Assembly (NCBI GenBank): GCA_016802295.1
Contig: JAESIW010000065.1
Coordinates: 1,054,001-1,118,000 of the forward strand
DNA length: 64,000 nt
Direction of reading: 5' to 3'
DNA from: Brachionus rotundiformis
Lineage: Eukaryota; Rotifera; Eurotatoria; Ploima; Brachionidae
The notes beneath the pieces are model-generated. The model had not been told where the DNA came from. It made no database searches and worked only from the letters and a program-made list of their open reading frames with translations. Both the position numbers and the translations under genes were made by a program. Positions 34,001 through 45,766 of this stretch are shown here, in pieces. How positions within the stretch are numbered: position 1 is the stretch's first letter; every line of letters begins with the position of its first letter.

Positions 34001-37000
34001 CAATTTAATTTAGACTCTTTGAATGACAAATTAAAAGAATCGATTAACCAACTGAATACTGATTTGGTTTCTAATGACAAAAATAACAATACAACTTTAA
34101 GTTCAAACAAAAATATACTTATAAATACCAATGATTTTTTCCAAACGAATTCATCAAATACTGTCAATAACAATTCGACAACTAGCACAAGCATACCATT
34201 TCCTTTTGTCATACCTGACTATCTTGTTTGGGATAATAATGTAAGAAATTTTGAAATAAATTTATTTGTTTGTTGATTAAAAAAGTCTACTTCAAAAATT
34301 TTAGTCAAAATATTTACAATTAATTTATTATTTTTTTAATTTTTAATTTAATAATCCAAAAACTTTTAATTTTTATTGAATTTTCAATTAGAATTGAAAG
34401 CTGTTCATCTTCATTTTCTTAAATTTACAGATAAAATATTAAGGATCAGTTAATCGACATATAAGATAATTGATAATTGGAATCATATTGATCTCATAAA
34501 ACATGTTCATGTAGAAAGTTCTTCAATCTTCAATTTATTTTGGTTAGGACTTGTTTAATAATGATTAAGAAAAATAAAAGCTAATTATCATTTAATGATT
34601 TTATTAGAATGTTTAAAAAATATAACATTTTCTATCTTGTTTATCAAATTAACAAAACAATCCCTTGAAAAAGTTATAATAATTTTATTAAATGTACACA
34701 GTTAAAAAAGACAGCCATTAGAAAACATGTTGACACATTAAATTTTGAATAGCTCAAATTCAAACCAACAAGCAAATAGATAAAATGAAATTTATAAATT
34801 TATAATTATTAAATTCATATTTCAAACAATTGAAAATGATTTATTTACTAGCATTTAATATAAAATAATTAAAAAAATATAATATAAATATGGGATTTTT
34901 TGAAAAGTACTTTAAAATTGCTTACTTAGGATACAAAAAATCATCACATTATTATTTAAATAAAATCAATAATTTATTCAAAATATTTTTGTCTATTTAA
35001 CTTACACTTGTGGAAGTTATATATCTTATATCGATAAATTAATAATGATATTTTAGGTTATCAATAAATATAGAGACATTCCAGTGACTGGCTTATCAGT
35101 AATCTCATATTCACCCTACTCAATCAAATCACTTTGTTTTTTATGCGGTTCAACTCCGGAACATGATAACAAAGTAATACATTTTTTTACTAACTAGAAA
35201 AAAAATTAATTTGGTTAGTTTTATTATTGTACCATATGCTGTGAGCCTTATCATGAATTTTGCCTAGCCGATTATCAAAAACCAAAGCCAAACAGTATTC
35301 ATCTAGATTGGCTATGTCCAGCCTGTAAATATTGTGAGATTTGCCATTTAATCACTGATGACGTAAATTGATATAAATTTAAAAAAAAATCTAAATTTAT
35401 TTTAAAGCTCCAATTTTGCTACCAATGTGGTGACAGTTACCATTTTGACTGTCTCAAAAAGTCATCATACCCGCGCAAATTGACCAAGAGAAAGAAACAA
35501 TGGCTCTGTTTCAAATGTTTTGAATGCAAAATTTGTCTTAGCAAGAATGTATTTTACGACAAAAAATCCTATAGCCGAATGAACAATTACGATTATAACT
35601 CGTGTTTTAAATGCTATGAAAAATATCAACTAGGTATTTATAAACATTAAAAATAAAAGAAAAAATTTTAAATTGCTTTTGAAACAGAAAAACCTTTCAA
35701 ATGTTGTAATTTGATGTTTAATGAATCAATTCAGGATATGAACCAGCTTAATATATTCAAATTCATTTATCAATGTCGTACTTGCTTGAATTATTTTCAC
35801 TATAAATGCCGTGGCTTATCAAGTATAATTAAATAAAAAAGATAGATTAAAGAAAAAAATTAATCTGACTTTTGTTTTTGCGCTACAGAGATGGATATTG
35901 ATTTGGTACATCTAAATGGCATAAGACCTGATTGCAAGTCGTGTGAAAGCGAACCAAACTCACTTAACCAACAAATTAGCTTAATTAAAGCAAATATTTT
36001 CAATGATTTAGTTTCTTCTGTCCAGGGTAGTGTTTCGGGTGTTTGCACAGAAGATCTAGTTGAGTCTATCAACGATTTTTTTCTACAAACAAAAACTGGT
36101 TTGGAAAATGAAGATGAACAGCTAAGATTGAAATTAATCCAACAAATACAGAATAGATACAATTGGTTATTGGATTATATGAATGAAAGTGAGTTGGGAA
36201 TTAGACACCAAGAGAAGGAGACTTCTAAGCCTATGCCAGACGAAGAAAAGATGGAAGTTGTAGAACAAAATGAGCTTAATGAAATTAAAACAAAAAGCGA
36301 ACAAGAGATAAAAAACGAACAAAAGCTTTTAGAAGAGACTAAAAAGAATTTTATCTTTAGCGATCTTGTCAAGGCACCACATGAAGATCATACTTATTCA
36401 ATAGCATCCAACTCGATAGCTTTGGCATTACAGGCTTCGGACATATTTGATGAAAATTTAACTTTGGAAAAGCTGAATTCATTTCTGGAACGAATTAAAG
36501 AATGTCAAATGAATCCCACATTACAAAAAATATTTAATACACACTTTGCACCAATAAATGCTCTCAATGCAAACTCTGGCCAAAGTGGGTCTGTTCTGAA
36601 GTCATGTAGTAAAAAAATGGACAAGTTTGACAAATTAAGCGAGCTAAAGATTGACTTGAACAATTTGGAATCTATAAAACAGTTTTCGAATGTTAAAATG
36701 AACGCTATTGATTGTAGGGAATGTATGGCATGTCGTCTCATTGGAGATGATGATATTTGTGGACGTCTAATACCATTTGATTGCTATTGGATTCATTTAA
36801 ATTGTCTTCTTTGGTCAGATGACGTTTTAATTGATGATTGTATTATTGAGCAAATTTTATCTGTTTTTCAAAAGACAAAAACGGTAATTAAAAGCTTCAT
36901 TTTTTAAATTTTATAAATAGTTAAAATTCTGATAAAAGATTAGATTATTTATTAATTAAATTAGAAGAGAATATTATTATTTCTAAAATAATTAACTTAA

Positions 37001-40000
37001 ATCAATATCCTCAACATCCTATTAATTAGTTATGTATTTAACGAATTAAATTTAAAAATTTATTTTAGATATGCAGCTATTGTAAACGAGATGGAGCTAC
37101 TATTACATGTGACAATAAATCGTGCTCATTGTCTTATCACTTCAATTGTGCATATGAATCTAGGTGTCTCATATGCGAAGACCTGTCTCAATCACAACAG
37201 GACAAACGCAGCAAATTCCAAGGATTTTGCATTTATTGTCCAGAGCATGCAACTCATCAAACCGAAGACGACTTTCTAAAAGAATCAAAATTCAAAAAAT
37301 GTATTTTCATAGACGTACATGATGACAATTATCGCCGAAAGTATTCATTTCCCAAGTTTTCTTTAAATCCAGTGCAACAAAAGCCATATATTTTAATAGG
37401 CTCACTGCAAATAGATAATTTAGGCGATTTGGAAACTCTTTCTGACCATAAAGAATATTTGTGCCCAGTTAACTTTGAATGCTCTCGATTGTTCTGGAGT
37501 ACAAATGATCTTGGCAAAAAGTGTATTTATAAATGCCGGATACGGCTGCTAAATGATTATAAAAAAGACTTAGAGAAAGAATCTAGTGATTCAGAAAAAA
37601 ATTCTCTTAATACTTCAGAGCCAAGGTTTTATTTGGAAAATTTTAGTCAAGACAAAGAGAAGAACCAAAGCCACAAAATAAGCCCAGACATTGGCATTTT
37701 GAGTCAAGTAGATGGCTTAAATGATCTTAATTCAAACTCTAATAAATCAATTATCAAATTTTCAAATACTAACGGTGGTATGGCGTTTATTCGGCCTCCC
37801 CAAACTACAATACGGCTACCTGGTATGACAAATTCTGTCTTAAACCAGAACGCCGACAAGCCAAGAGTACTAAAACTCGAAGCAAACAATCTTAAATTTT
37901 CAAATTTAAAGACAACATTTGTCCGTGTTCCAAATCAATCAACACTTACCAATGATCATTTCAAAAATCCTTTGCTTAACATTAACCAGGGCAAAAATGA
38001 TGCCATTCTCTCACCAAGAAGTGATCGAAGCGATTCCTCATTAAATCTAAATCATTCCTCCTATTTAGTAAATCCACTGCAATCTTCTCTAGATGACATG
38101 GGCCAAGAATCAGCCACTAACGGAGCCAATACCAGTTTATCCACTTTTAACGACAGCTATAAACTATTTGACCGAAACGACAAAATCCCCAAAGTCAAAA
38201 AAGATAAATTGACCAAAGAAAAAAAACCTAGAAAATTAAAAAGCGATTCTTTGTCTACAAAATGTACCGTAGCTGCATTACTGAACGCTTTTAACAAAGT
38301 CGAAAAACCAAGCGAAATTTTATTTAATAATTCGGACGTTTCCAATGACCATACGTCCAATAACTCTAACTCAAGCCAAATTGGTTTTGGTTCCGAATCG
38401 CAGCTATCTGTCAAAATTCCGAACGATTCTTTGACCAATTTTGACTATTTTATGAAAAAGAAAGAAAGAAAACTTCCCTCAATACCAAAAGTCAAAAACA
38501 AATTAAGAGATTATTTTAAAGATGACTATGACTTAAAACTTTCTTTCACCAACTCTCTTGCATCCTCGTCTCAGACAAATGTTTTACCCCAAATTCCACA
38601 ATCAGTTAGTGCAGATACTGGAATTAACTTGGAAGATGCCATAAATAAAAGAGATATTTTTGATGTAAAGCGTATGGAGAAAAAAATTCGCAAAAAGGAA
38701 GCCAAACTGATGAAAGCAAAAGTCAAGATAATTGCCATGAACGAAAAAAAGCGAATGAAAATAGCCAAAAAAATGAGCATTCAATCAAGTCTAGTCGATG
38801 ATCAATTGTTTGAACAATATACCATGTCCAATGCCAGTGGTTTAAATAATCGGTGTATTGTCAATAATTATTACAATGATCTAGACTTGGAAAATAGCTC
38901 TAATAGTAACAAGCTTGTTTTTGAGATTACGTGCGAAGATGGTCTCAAAGTCATATCTCATGATATTAATAGTGAGTTTCTAGTATTTTAATGCTTCAAT
39001 TATTTTTCCTTCATTTTTCTCCTGATATTCAAAGTTATTATTATTATTAAATAGTTCAAGGCTACTCTCTGGCAGCTCAGAAAACTTGGTAGTGGTTCGG
39101 TAATGACTCTATAAGCTTTCAATTCATATTCAAAGTAATAACAAATAAACATAATTAACAATGTCTTATAAAATGTTTACCAAGTGGTTGAAAGGAAGGA
39201 CTAAGTTCCTTTCCATCAACCAAGGCACTACCTAAACTTTTGTTTAAAATAAATAAATAGATTATTATGCTTCAACAAAAAAATTTTATTTTATCAAAGC
39301 ATTGTTTAGTTGTTAATAATAATAAAAAAGAACCAGAAAACACCAGCAATCTGGTGATAAAAAGATTTTTTCTAAAATCAGAATAATAATGGAAAATAAT
39401 CATGGATAAATGATTAAAATATTTCAAAATGATAAAGTTTATAAATTTAAAAATTATAGATTTTTTTAATTGAATTTCTTTAAATGCTAAAAGAAATGCT
39501 TAAATTAATTTTAAAGAATTTTAAATAATTATTAATAATAAGTAAATAAAGAAAGATTATTCTTGTTGTATCATAGCTATTTAAATAAGCGATTAATTTT
39601 TTCAATAAAAAATATATATTTTTTTTAAATTACAACCCTACAAATGATTGTAAATGCATAGAAAAATTAATTAAAAGAATCATTTCTGTGTAATTGAATG
39701 TGGTGACTTAGGTTTAAGAAATTTTTTTATCAGATTAATAATTTTTTAAATAGAAAATTGTTAAAAAAAATATAATAAAATTTATTAAAAATATAATAAA
39801 TGAAGGATAAATAAATTTATAAAAAATTGATAATCAATAATTTATTTAATTTAAGGAGCTTGGAAGGTCATTTTGGACAAAATTAGAAAACTAAGACAAG
39901 AATATAAGCTTAAAAATATTTCTTATAAAAATTTGAACGGAGCGCGCATGTATGGTTTGGATTCACCAGCAGTCATTTACTTGTTGGAGCAGCTTGATTC

Positions 40001-40756
40001 AATTCAATTTTGTCCTTTTTACAAGACCAAATACATTCACAGTCAGAACTCGAACGATGTAATTATTTTGATATTGAATAAATTTGAAAGAGATAAAATG
40101 AATTCAATTTTAAGAGATGGATAATCAATTTAAATCATAGTGCCCGAACACAGAAACATGATGGAAACAAAAAATGTTTGGATCCATTCTATTGGTTGGC
40201 ATCCGAGCACAGAAGCTTGAATTTTTTGAATATTAGCCAAAGATTTGACCAAAAATTTTTCCAAGCAGCCAAAGCTCTACAGTCTATGGATATTTGTGGT
40301 TCAACCAAGTATCGTCACTTGAAAGATTTTTCTAAAAGTGCCCTAGTTGTAAAGCGTTCTCCCATTCATGGACGTGGTCTGTTCACTCTAGTCGATCTAA
40401 GTCAGGGACAAATGATAATTGAATACTCCGGTGAGATAATTAGGAACGAAGTTTGTGACAAACGGGAGAAGTTTTATGAATCAAAAGGCATTGGCTGCTA
40501 CATGTTTAGAATTGATGAGTTCGAAGTAATTGATGCAACAACAAAGGGAAATCAAGCTAGGTTTATAAACCACTCTTGTGATCCTAATTGCATTAGTCGA
40601 GTTTTGGTCATTGGTGGTCATAAGCACATAGTAATTTTTGCACAAAGGCCTATTAGTCGAGGAGAAGAACTAACTTATGATTATAAATTTCCAAAAGAAG
40701 ACGTCAAAATTAAGTGTTTATGTAAAAGTAGCAGATGTCGAAAATACCTTAATTAA
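31082..40756 (+). CDS. KMT2: Histone H3K4 methyltransferase, MLL/trithorax (KMT2A/B type)
   Basis: Proposed exons: 31082-31574, 31629-31778, 32994-34240, 35057-35173, 35219-35362, 35408-35633, 35688-35822, 35889-36883, 37069-38971, 39856-40058, 40115-40756. All phases match and give 2,084 residues. Order of domains: a cysteine-rich N-terminal cluster (exons 2-3), three PHD fingers (35140-35950), a region resembling a decayed bromodomain, an extended PHD (36715-37250), FYRN (IGSLQIDNLGDLETLSDHKE), FYRC (exons 9-10), a Win-like SARTQK and the SET/post-SET (RFINHSCDPNC, GEELTYDYKF, C-x-C-x4-C). The SET catalytic motifs are intact, so H3K4 methylation within a COMPASS complex is expected. I found no canonical CXXC domain. 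The joins after exon 4 are secure; the 1.2-kb intron linking exons 2 and 3 is the weakest. Confidence 0.9.
31779..32993 (+). other. Long KMT2 intron 2 (or spacer between two genes)
   Basis: 1,215 bases that I place inside KMT2 as an intron, because donor C|GTAAGA and acceptor AAAAG|AG match in phase and unite a cysteine cluster. This is unusually long for this genome. Bases 32150-32490 are clearly less AT-rich than the rest and contain an open frame without an ATG. An alternative exon or a second promoter there is possible. Confidence 0.4.
34241..35056 (+). other. KMT2 intron 3, no other gene seen
   Basis: 816 bases of very AT-rich sequence between the strong donor AAT|GTAAGA and the acceptor TTTTAG|GTTATC. 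I see no coding segment in it. Confidence 0.55.
39081..39242. repeat. MITE-like inverted-repeat element inside a KMT2 intron
   Basis: The outer arms 39081-39095 and 39225-39242 (AACTTGGTAGTG against reverse-complemented AGTTTAGGTAGTG) are imperfect inverted repeats. A second, tighter hairpin lies at about 39184-39220 (GGTTGAAAGGAA ... TTCCTTTCCATCAACC). It occupies the 884-base intron between exons 9 and 10; the rest of that intron shows nothing. Confidence 0.5.
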
Positions 40757-41952
40757 TTATCTGCTCGGTTAACACTCATGGAGATTTACGGCTGCCGTTA
40801 TTTATAATCAATAAAATTTAATGAAAGCAATTTTTTTGTTTTTCGGTTTAAGATGGCCAAAATTTTGTAAAAATTTTACATTTTTTTATTTTTTATCTTT
40901 TCTCTTGGTCATTTCATTTCTTGTTAATAAATTGTAATTTATAAAATTTACTTTTTTTAGAGCATTTAAACAACATGAAATCTGAAATAAAATTTAAATT
41001 AATTAAATGTTTATTTTTAATACTTTGATTTCAATACAACAATAAACAATTAACTTTATTAAATAAGTTTTTTTGGTTTAAGATAATTAATCAAAATAAA
41101 ATATGAATTTCATGATTTTGAATATTAATCTTTGTTTTCTAGATTGTCTGGTCAAATAATTTCTATCCTTTGACACTGATATTTCATAATAATTCATTTG
41201 AAATCTTGAAATTGGAACGAGACTAATTCCATTATAACAAAATAAAAGTAAACCAATACTTGAAGAATTAATGAATATAATTTAAAAATTTCGCCTTCTC
41301 TTGTACCTTAACTAATGCATCCACATCCGTTTTCATTCTTGGATTTCCAACTTTTTCGGTTTCTTTACCAATTTATAGAGACATGACGAGAATGCCAGCC
41401 CGAATCATGTTTTGTGCTGATTGATTATAATGCCTTCATCGATTGATTTTTAGAATTATCTGACTTTATTTATCTATTTAAATTTTTACAATTTAGTAAG
41501 ATTCATTTAAAATTTAATGAAAATTTAAAAATTTTATTTTATTTTATAAATCAATTCTTTTGTCTAGTGTTTTAATATTTCAAATTGGAGATTTATTTTA
41601 AATTAGCTTCTATTTTTATTTGATCCTCAAGTACTAAAAGGCAAACTCTATTGTGACACTTGATTGAAAACAAGTATTAAAGAGTGAGTGTAACACTTTT
41701 ATAAACAAAGTATTTAAGTATTAATATGGGTGCAATACTTGATATAATCAAGTATTTAAGTCCAAGTTTGAGTTTGTAATGACACTCATAAGCAATACTT
41801 AATAAAATCAGATGTAATTGTATGCAAAATGATTAAAAACATTTTGCTCAATATTATTTGTAATAATTTCATTTTAATTTTCTATATTATTATTTATATT
41901 TTACACATTATTTTTATATTACAAAAGTCACCTTTTTTAATTTAAGATTTTT
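40757..41952. other. Intergenic stretch between KMT2 and the Merlin element
   Basis: AT-rich; the KMT2 3' UTR is expected at its left end. Bases 41670-41820 hold a weak inverted repeat built on AAGTATT...GAGTGT words. There is no coding frame. Confidence 0.45.
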
Positions 41953-42059
41953 GGGTCTTGTCGCCTATGTTATCGGTAGATAACCAAATAGGTTATCGAA
42001 GTGGTCACTGCTGGAAAGGTTATCTTCTAGATAACCTATTAGTTATCGGTCAGATATGT
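41953..42059 (+). repeat. Left terminal inverted repeat of the Merlin element
   Basis: Mirror copy of 42871-42977 with about one mismatch (CGCCTATG against CGCTTATG). On the minus strand its inner part would also encode the last residues of the transposase. Confidence 0.95.
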
Positions 42060-42117
42060 CATGTAATATTAGCTCGTACGATTTTTCGCGATTGGTGGTA
42101 CAATTATTATTATATCG

Positions 42118-42821
42118 CTAAACGTACTCGTCAATGTATGATTGTATCATTGAACGAGTGCATCCCTTCATTTCTTTGAATTTAGCTTTACAGCTCCTCA
42201 ATAAGCTCTCAATTTTGTTTGTACAAGCGCCTTAATTTTTTATTAATATCATTAAAAAATTTTAATTTTTTTTAAAAAAATATAAAAACCTGATTCAGGG
42301 TCAACAAAATTAAATGAATGGTTTACAGTCTTATGATGAAAGTTTTTGAGTTGACTTAACTTAGAATATGAGCTCCAACAATCAGAGTATATGATTGTAC
42401 CCTCACGACATTTTTCATAAATTATACCGAGTAAAGTCAAAGCCTCGCGATCAGGTACAAGCACCATGTAGCATTTACTATTATTCTCAATTCTCTCTAC
42501 TAAACCAAAGACCCAAACTTGGGCTCTTTTGAGGTCTTTGCCTTTATTAAATTTAACTCTTGCATACAAACTTTCGTCAATCTCTACAATTTTTCCACTC
42601 CCACCCAATAAAAGACTTCCTTTATCTAAACCAAGACTGCACATTTGACGAAGACGGTAAAAGACCAATGACACAATCTCTCTTCCTAATTCTTCTTCTA
42701 AGTTTAGTTTAATTAAACTAAGGCTTTTTGCTATTGTCAACTGTGAGCTCCAATATTTAATTAATTCTACTAATATCTTAGGTGATTTACGGAAGAGAGA
42801 AAAAAAAAGATCCATCGTCAT
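42118..42821 (-). CDS. Merlin/ISXO2-like transposase, one small intron, premature stop
   Basis: Exon 1 is 42821-42290 and exon 2 is 42230-42118, joined in phase across a 59-base GT..AG intron. The product moves the element by DDE-type cleavage. Landmarks: GKIVEIDESLYARVKFNKG (first Asp), VWVFGLVERI, YMVLVPDREALTLL, IIYSDCWSSYSKL (second Asp), TVNHSFNFVDPESG and, only after splicing, ACTNKIESLLRSCKAKFKEM with the third acidic residue. A TAG at 42118-42120 stands where related proteins have Trp (DEYV-stop-RYNNN). Beyond it the frame stays open and family-like to a TAA at 42043-42045 inside the terminal repeat. The N-terminal zinc ribbon of many Merlin transposases is missing. It is probably inactive by one point mutation, or slightly shortened. 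Confidence 0.85.
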
Positions 42822-42870
42822 CGTTTTTCATTTTTTATTAAATTCAAAATTTTTTTTTAAATTTCAGATA

Positions 42871-42977
42871 ACATATCTGACCGATAACTAATAGGTTATC
42901 TAGAAGATAACCTTTCCAGCAGTGACCACTTCGATAACCTATTTGGTTATCTACCGATAACATAAGCGACAAGACCC
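42871..42977 (-). repeat. Right terminal inverted repeat of the Merlin element
   Basis: Reverse complement of 41953-42059 with about one mismatch. It lies upstream of the transposase start and so probably contains its promoter. Confidence 0.95.
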
Positions 42978-43468
42978 GATTTTTTTTTCTTTCAATATGT
43001 TTTGATCAATCAAAAAATATATAATCAAAATACACATCTAAAGTGTGTTAATCAAGTTGTGTGCTCATCAGGAATATAATTTGTGTTTGTTGTGGTAACA
43101 CAATATTCCCGATTATTTTATCAATCAAATGAAATATCTATATATTTCTTAGCTTTTCAATAATTGCATGGTTAATTTAATTGAATTCATCTTCAAAATC
43201 TAAAATTTTAAATATTTAGAAATTTTGAGCAACTTTTCTTCCATAAAGTTGATGATATTTATAACTAAACACCTTTCATATAAAGATAGTAAATTATTTT
43301 AAAGAATTTCAAAAATGTAATAATAATTTTTTCCAGCATTAATTTGGTTAATATTTTGGTTTTAATTTTTGATTTAAATATTCATTATTTATTTAGTATT
43401 TTTATATTAAAAAGTACAATTTTTCAATTTAAACGATAAATATTTGGTTAAACTTGAATGAAAATCAG
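42978..43468. other. Spacer with first copy of a dispersed repeat
   Basis: Promoter side of the DUF229 gene. Bases from about 43117 to 43395 are clearly similar to 47626-47935, the best stretches being TTGATGATA..ATAACTAAACACCTTTCA. There is no coding frame. Confidence 0.6.
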
Positions 43469-45371
43469 ATGAGGAAGATTATTTCCAGGCACTTACTTCG
43501 CTTAAAATATTATTCAATATTCTTGTTTATATTCTTAATTTTGAAAACTTATCAAAGATTCATTATAGAACCTGATTCAAACATTTTTTTTGATAATTAT
43601 GAATCATTTTTACAGCCAGAGCAAACAAATGAACAAAAACATTATTGTGAACTTCCTAAACAAAAGTTAGTTGGTCATAATATTTGGAATAATATTCCTC
43701 CTTGTAAAATAAATAATGAATGGGGTATTCTAAACAATTCCAAATGGCGAATTTCATCCAATTTGACAAATATTGAATGTACATATCGATCAATACATTT
43801 CGTTAATGACTTTAAAATAGTTTATTCAGAGAGAAAAATACTTAATGACGGAGATACCATTAGTGATGAGCTAATTGAAGTAAATTGTTTACACCAACCA
43901 AGACCCAAAGTTAAAAAATTTTATTCAAATATTTTTGTACAAATTACTAATAAGATAACAAAACTGACACCTCATAAATACAATACTGCTTGTAAACCTC
44001 TAAATATTTTAGTTCTAAGCTATGATTCGATTTCAAGGGTTTCTTGGTTCAAACGGTTACCCAAAACAACTAATTATTTGATTCGCAATTTAAAAGCAAA
44101 TATACTTCATGGACACACGATTGTTGGCGATGGAACTATGAATAACTTAACACCTTTATATACAGGGAAATTTCCTGAAGAACTTCCGAGTGCTCACAAA
44201 AACGATCCAAAAGGGAAATTTGTGGACGAAGTGTTTCCTATGATTTGGAAAGATTTACACAAAAAAGGTTATGCTTTTATTTAAATCAACAAAATTAAAA
44301 TTTTTAAAACTTCAAGGATACATGTCTTTTCATTTTGAGGATAATCCTAGTTTTAGTCCATTTTCTTTTAGACATCGTGGCTTTTATAATAATACGGCTC
44401 ATCACTACATGAGAGCCTATAACCTAGTAGTAGAAAAATTTAAATATAGAAAATCAGATAACTTATGCATTGGATCTATCAAGCGTTCAAAAAAAGCTTT
44501 AAATCTCATTACGGAATTTATTGAAATGTATAAGCATAAAGCAAATTTTGTTGCTCTAATGCACTATGGTGAGAATAGTCATGGAGATAATAAGAACGCT
44601 AATTTATTAGATGATGACTTGGAGGCATTTTTAAGATATAACTATGAAAATGGTAATTTAGACAATACAGCTCTTTTTTTGTTTTCAGATCATGGTGTTA
44701 GATATGGCTCCGATCGACTAAATGATCAAGGTGATATAGAAGAACGGCTTCCTTTTTTTTCAATTTATTTACCTTATAAATTCAAACAAACAAATAGGAA
44801 TAAAATTTTGAATTTGATTCGAAACTCCAATCAATTCACAACACCTTTGGACATTTACCAAACAATTAAAGATTTGGCGTGTATTAAACAGGAAAAAAAT
44901 GATCATGATATACGATCAATTAGCCTTTTAGATAAAATACCAATTAACAGAACATGTGAACATGTGGGAGCACCTATGCATTATTGTACTTGTTTAAGCA
45001 ATTGGAAATACTTAGAAAAAGATGATGAGTGGTCAATAAAGGCTATTGGCGATGTATTAAACGAAATTAATAAGCTATTGTTTGAAGTAAGACAATTTTG
45101 TCACAGTTTAACATTGGACAAATTAATATCAGCGAAACTTGCAAATATAACAGATAATAATAAATTATTAAGACTTCGTTTCTTGACCAAACCAAATCAT
45201 GGTACATATGAAGCCACAATTGTGTATGACAAAAATCAAAATTACAATATAGAGCCTATTTCTTCAATTAGTAGACTTGATGCTTATGGAAAAGGAACAA
45301 TGTGTATACCAACATTTAGCAGAAAACTTAAACTTGTTAAGGATCTAAGAAAATTTTGTTTTTGCTTATAA
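43469..45371 (+). CDS. DUF229 family membrane-anchored sulfatase-fold protein
   Basis: Two exons, 43469-44267 and 44317-45371, in phase, 617 residues. The apparent stop after GYAFI is inside a 49-base GT..AG intron; splicing restores KKGYMSFHFEDNPSFSPF. A single membrane segment near residues 14-32 (YYSIFLFIFLIL) makes it a type II membrane protein facing the lumen or outside. The alkaline-phosphatase/sulfatase fold is shown by VLSYDSISRVSWFKRLPKT, GDGTMNNLTPLYTGK, MHYGENSHGD and FLFSDHGVRYG, which carry the usual metal-site Asp/His residues. A Cys-rich end (CEHVGAPMHYCTCLSNW) follows. The family is widespread in nematodes, insects and other invertebrates and its substrate is not known. The start is the first in-frame ATG. 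Confidence 0.88.
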
Positions 45372-45766
45372 GCTATTTTTTTATTTAATACATTCAAAAC
45401 GGTTTATCTAACATTATGATAATTTGAATATTTTGATCACACTACTCCAATTTTCCAATAGTCATCCCTGAGATAATCTACCAATTAACTGGCTTTGTTC
45501 TTCCAAAAAATAAGTAACTCAATGTCCAAAATTTTTTTGAATGAAAAATATTCAAATAAAAGAAATTCTTTGATGACCGAACTTTCTTAACTATTTGATG
45601 TAGTAGACCCTGTATCCAAAAGTTGTTGCCAAAACCCAAGAGTTTTTCGGCTAAATTTAAGATGTCCAAAAGTTATCCTTTTTAGGTCATATAGGAATAA
45701 AATTTCAATAGATAAATGTGCTCCAACCAAATTTTTAAATGAAGAGAAGATTGTATGTTCTTCATA
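45372..45766. other. Intergenic stretch, no gene seen
   Basis: AT-rich sequence between the DUF229 stop codon and the TA that flanks the pogo-like element. I see no supported coding frame. Confidence 0.4.

Larger units (their letters stand above)
41953..42977 (-). mobile_element. Merlin-family DNA transposon with 107-bp terminal inverted repeats
   Basis: The ends 41953-42059 and 42871-42977 are inverted repeats of 107 bp that differ at about one base and start GGGTCTTGTCGC. Each repeat contains internal ATAACC/GGTTAT palindromic words. The flanks share GATTTTT at both sides, a possible target-site duplication of 7 bp; Merlin elements usually make 8-9 bp, so this is weak. The element is 1,025 bp and encodes an ISXO2-like transposase on the minus strand. 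The near-identity of the repeats implies a young insertion. Confidence 0.92.

Noticed and set aside
41958..42179. Plus-strand frame of 73 codons
   Set aside because: It runs through the Merlin terminal repeat and the antisense of the transposase end.
42252..42289. Merlin transposase truncated before its third catalytic residue
   Set aside because: The apparent tail is intronic; splicing supplies the missing part.
44268..44316. Premature stop in the DUF229 gene, suggesting a pseudogene
   Set aside because: A 49-base GT..AG intron removes it and restores family-like sequence in phase.
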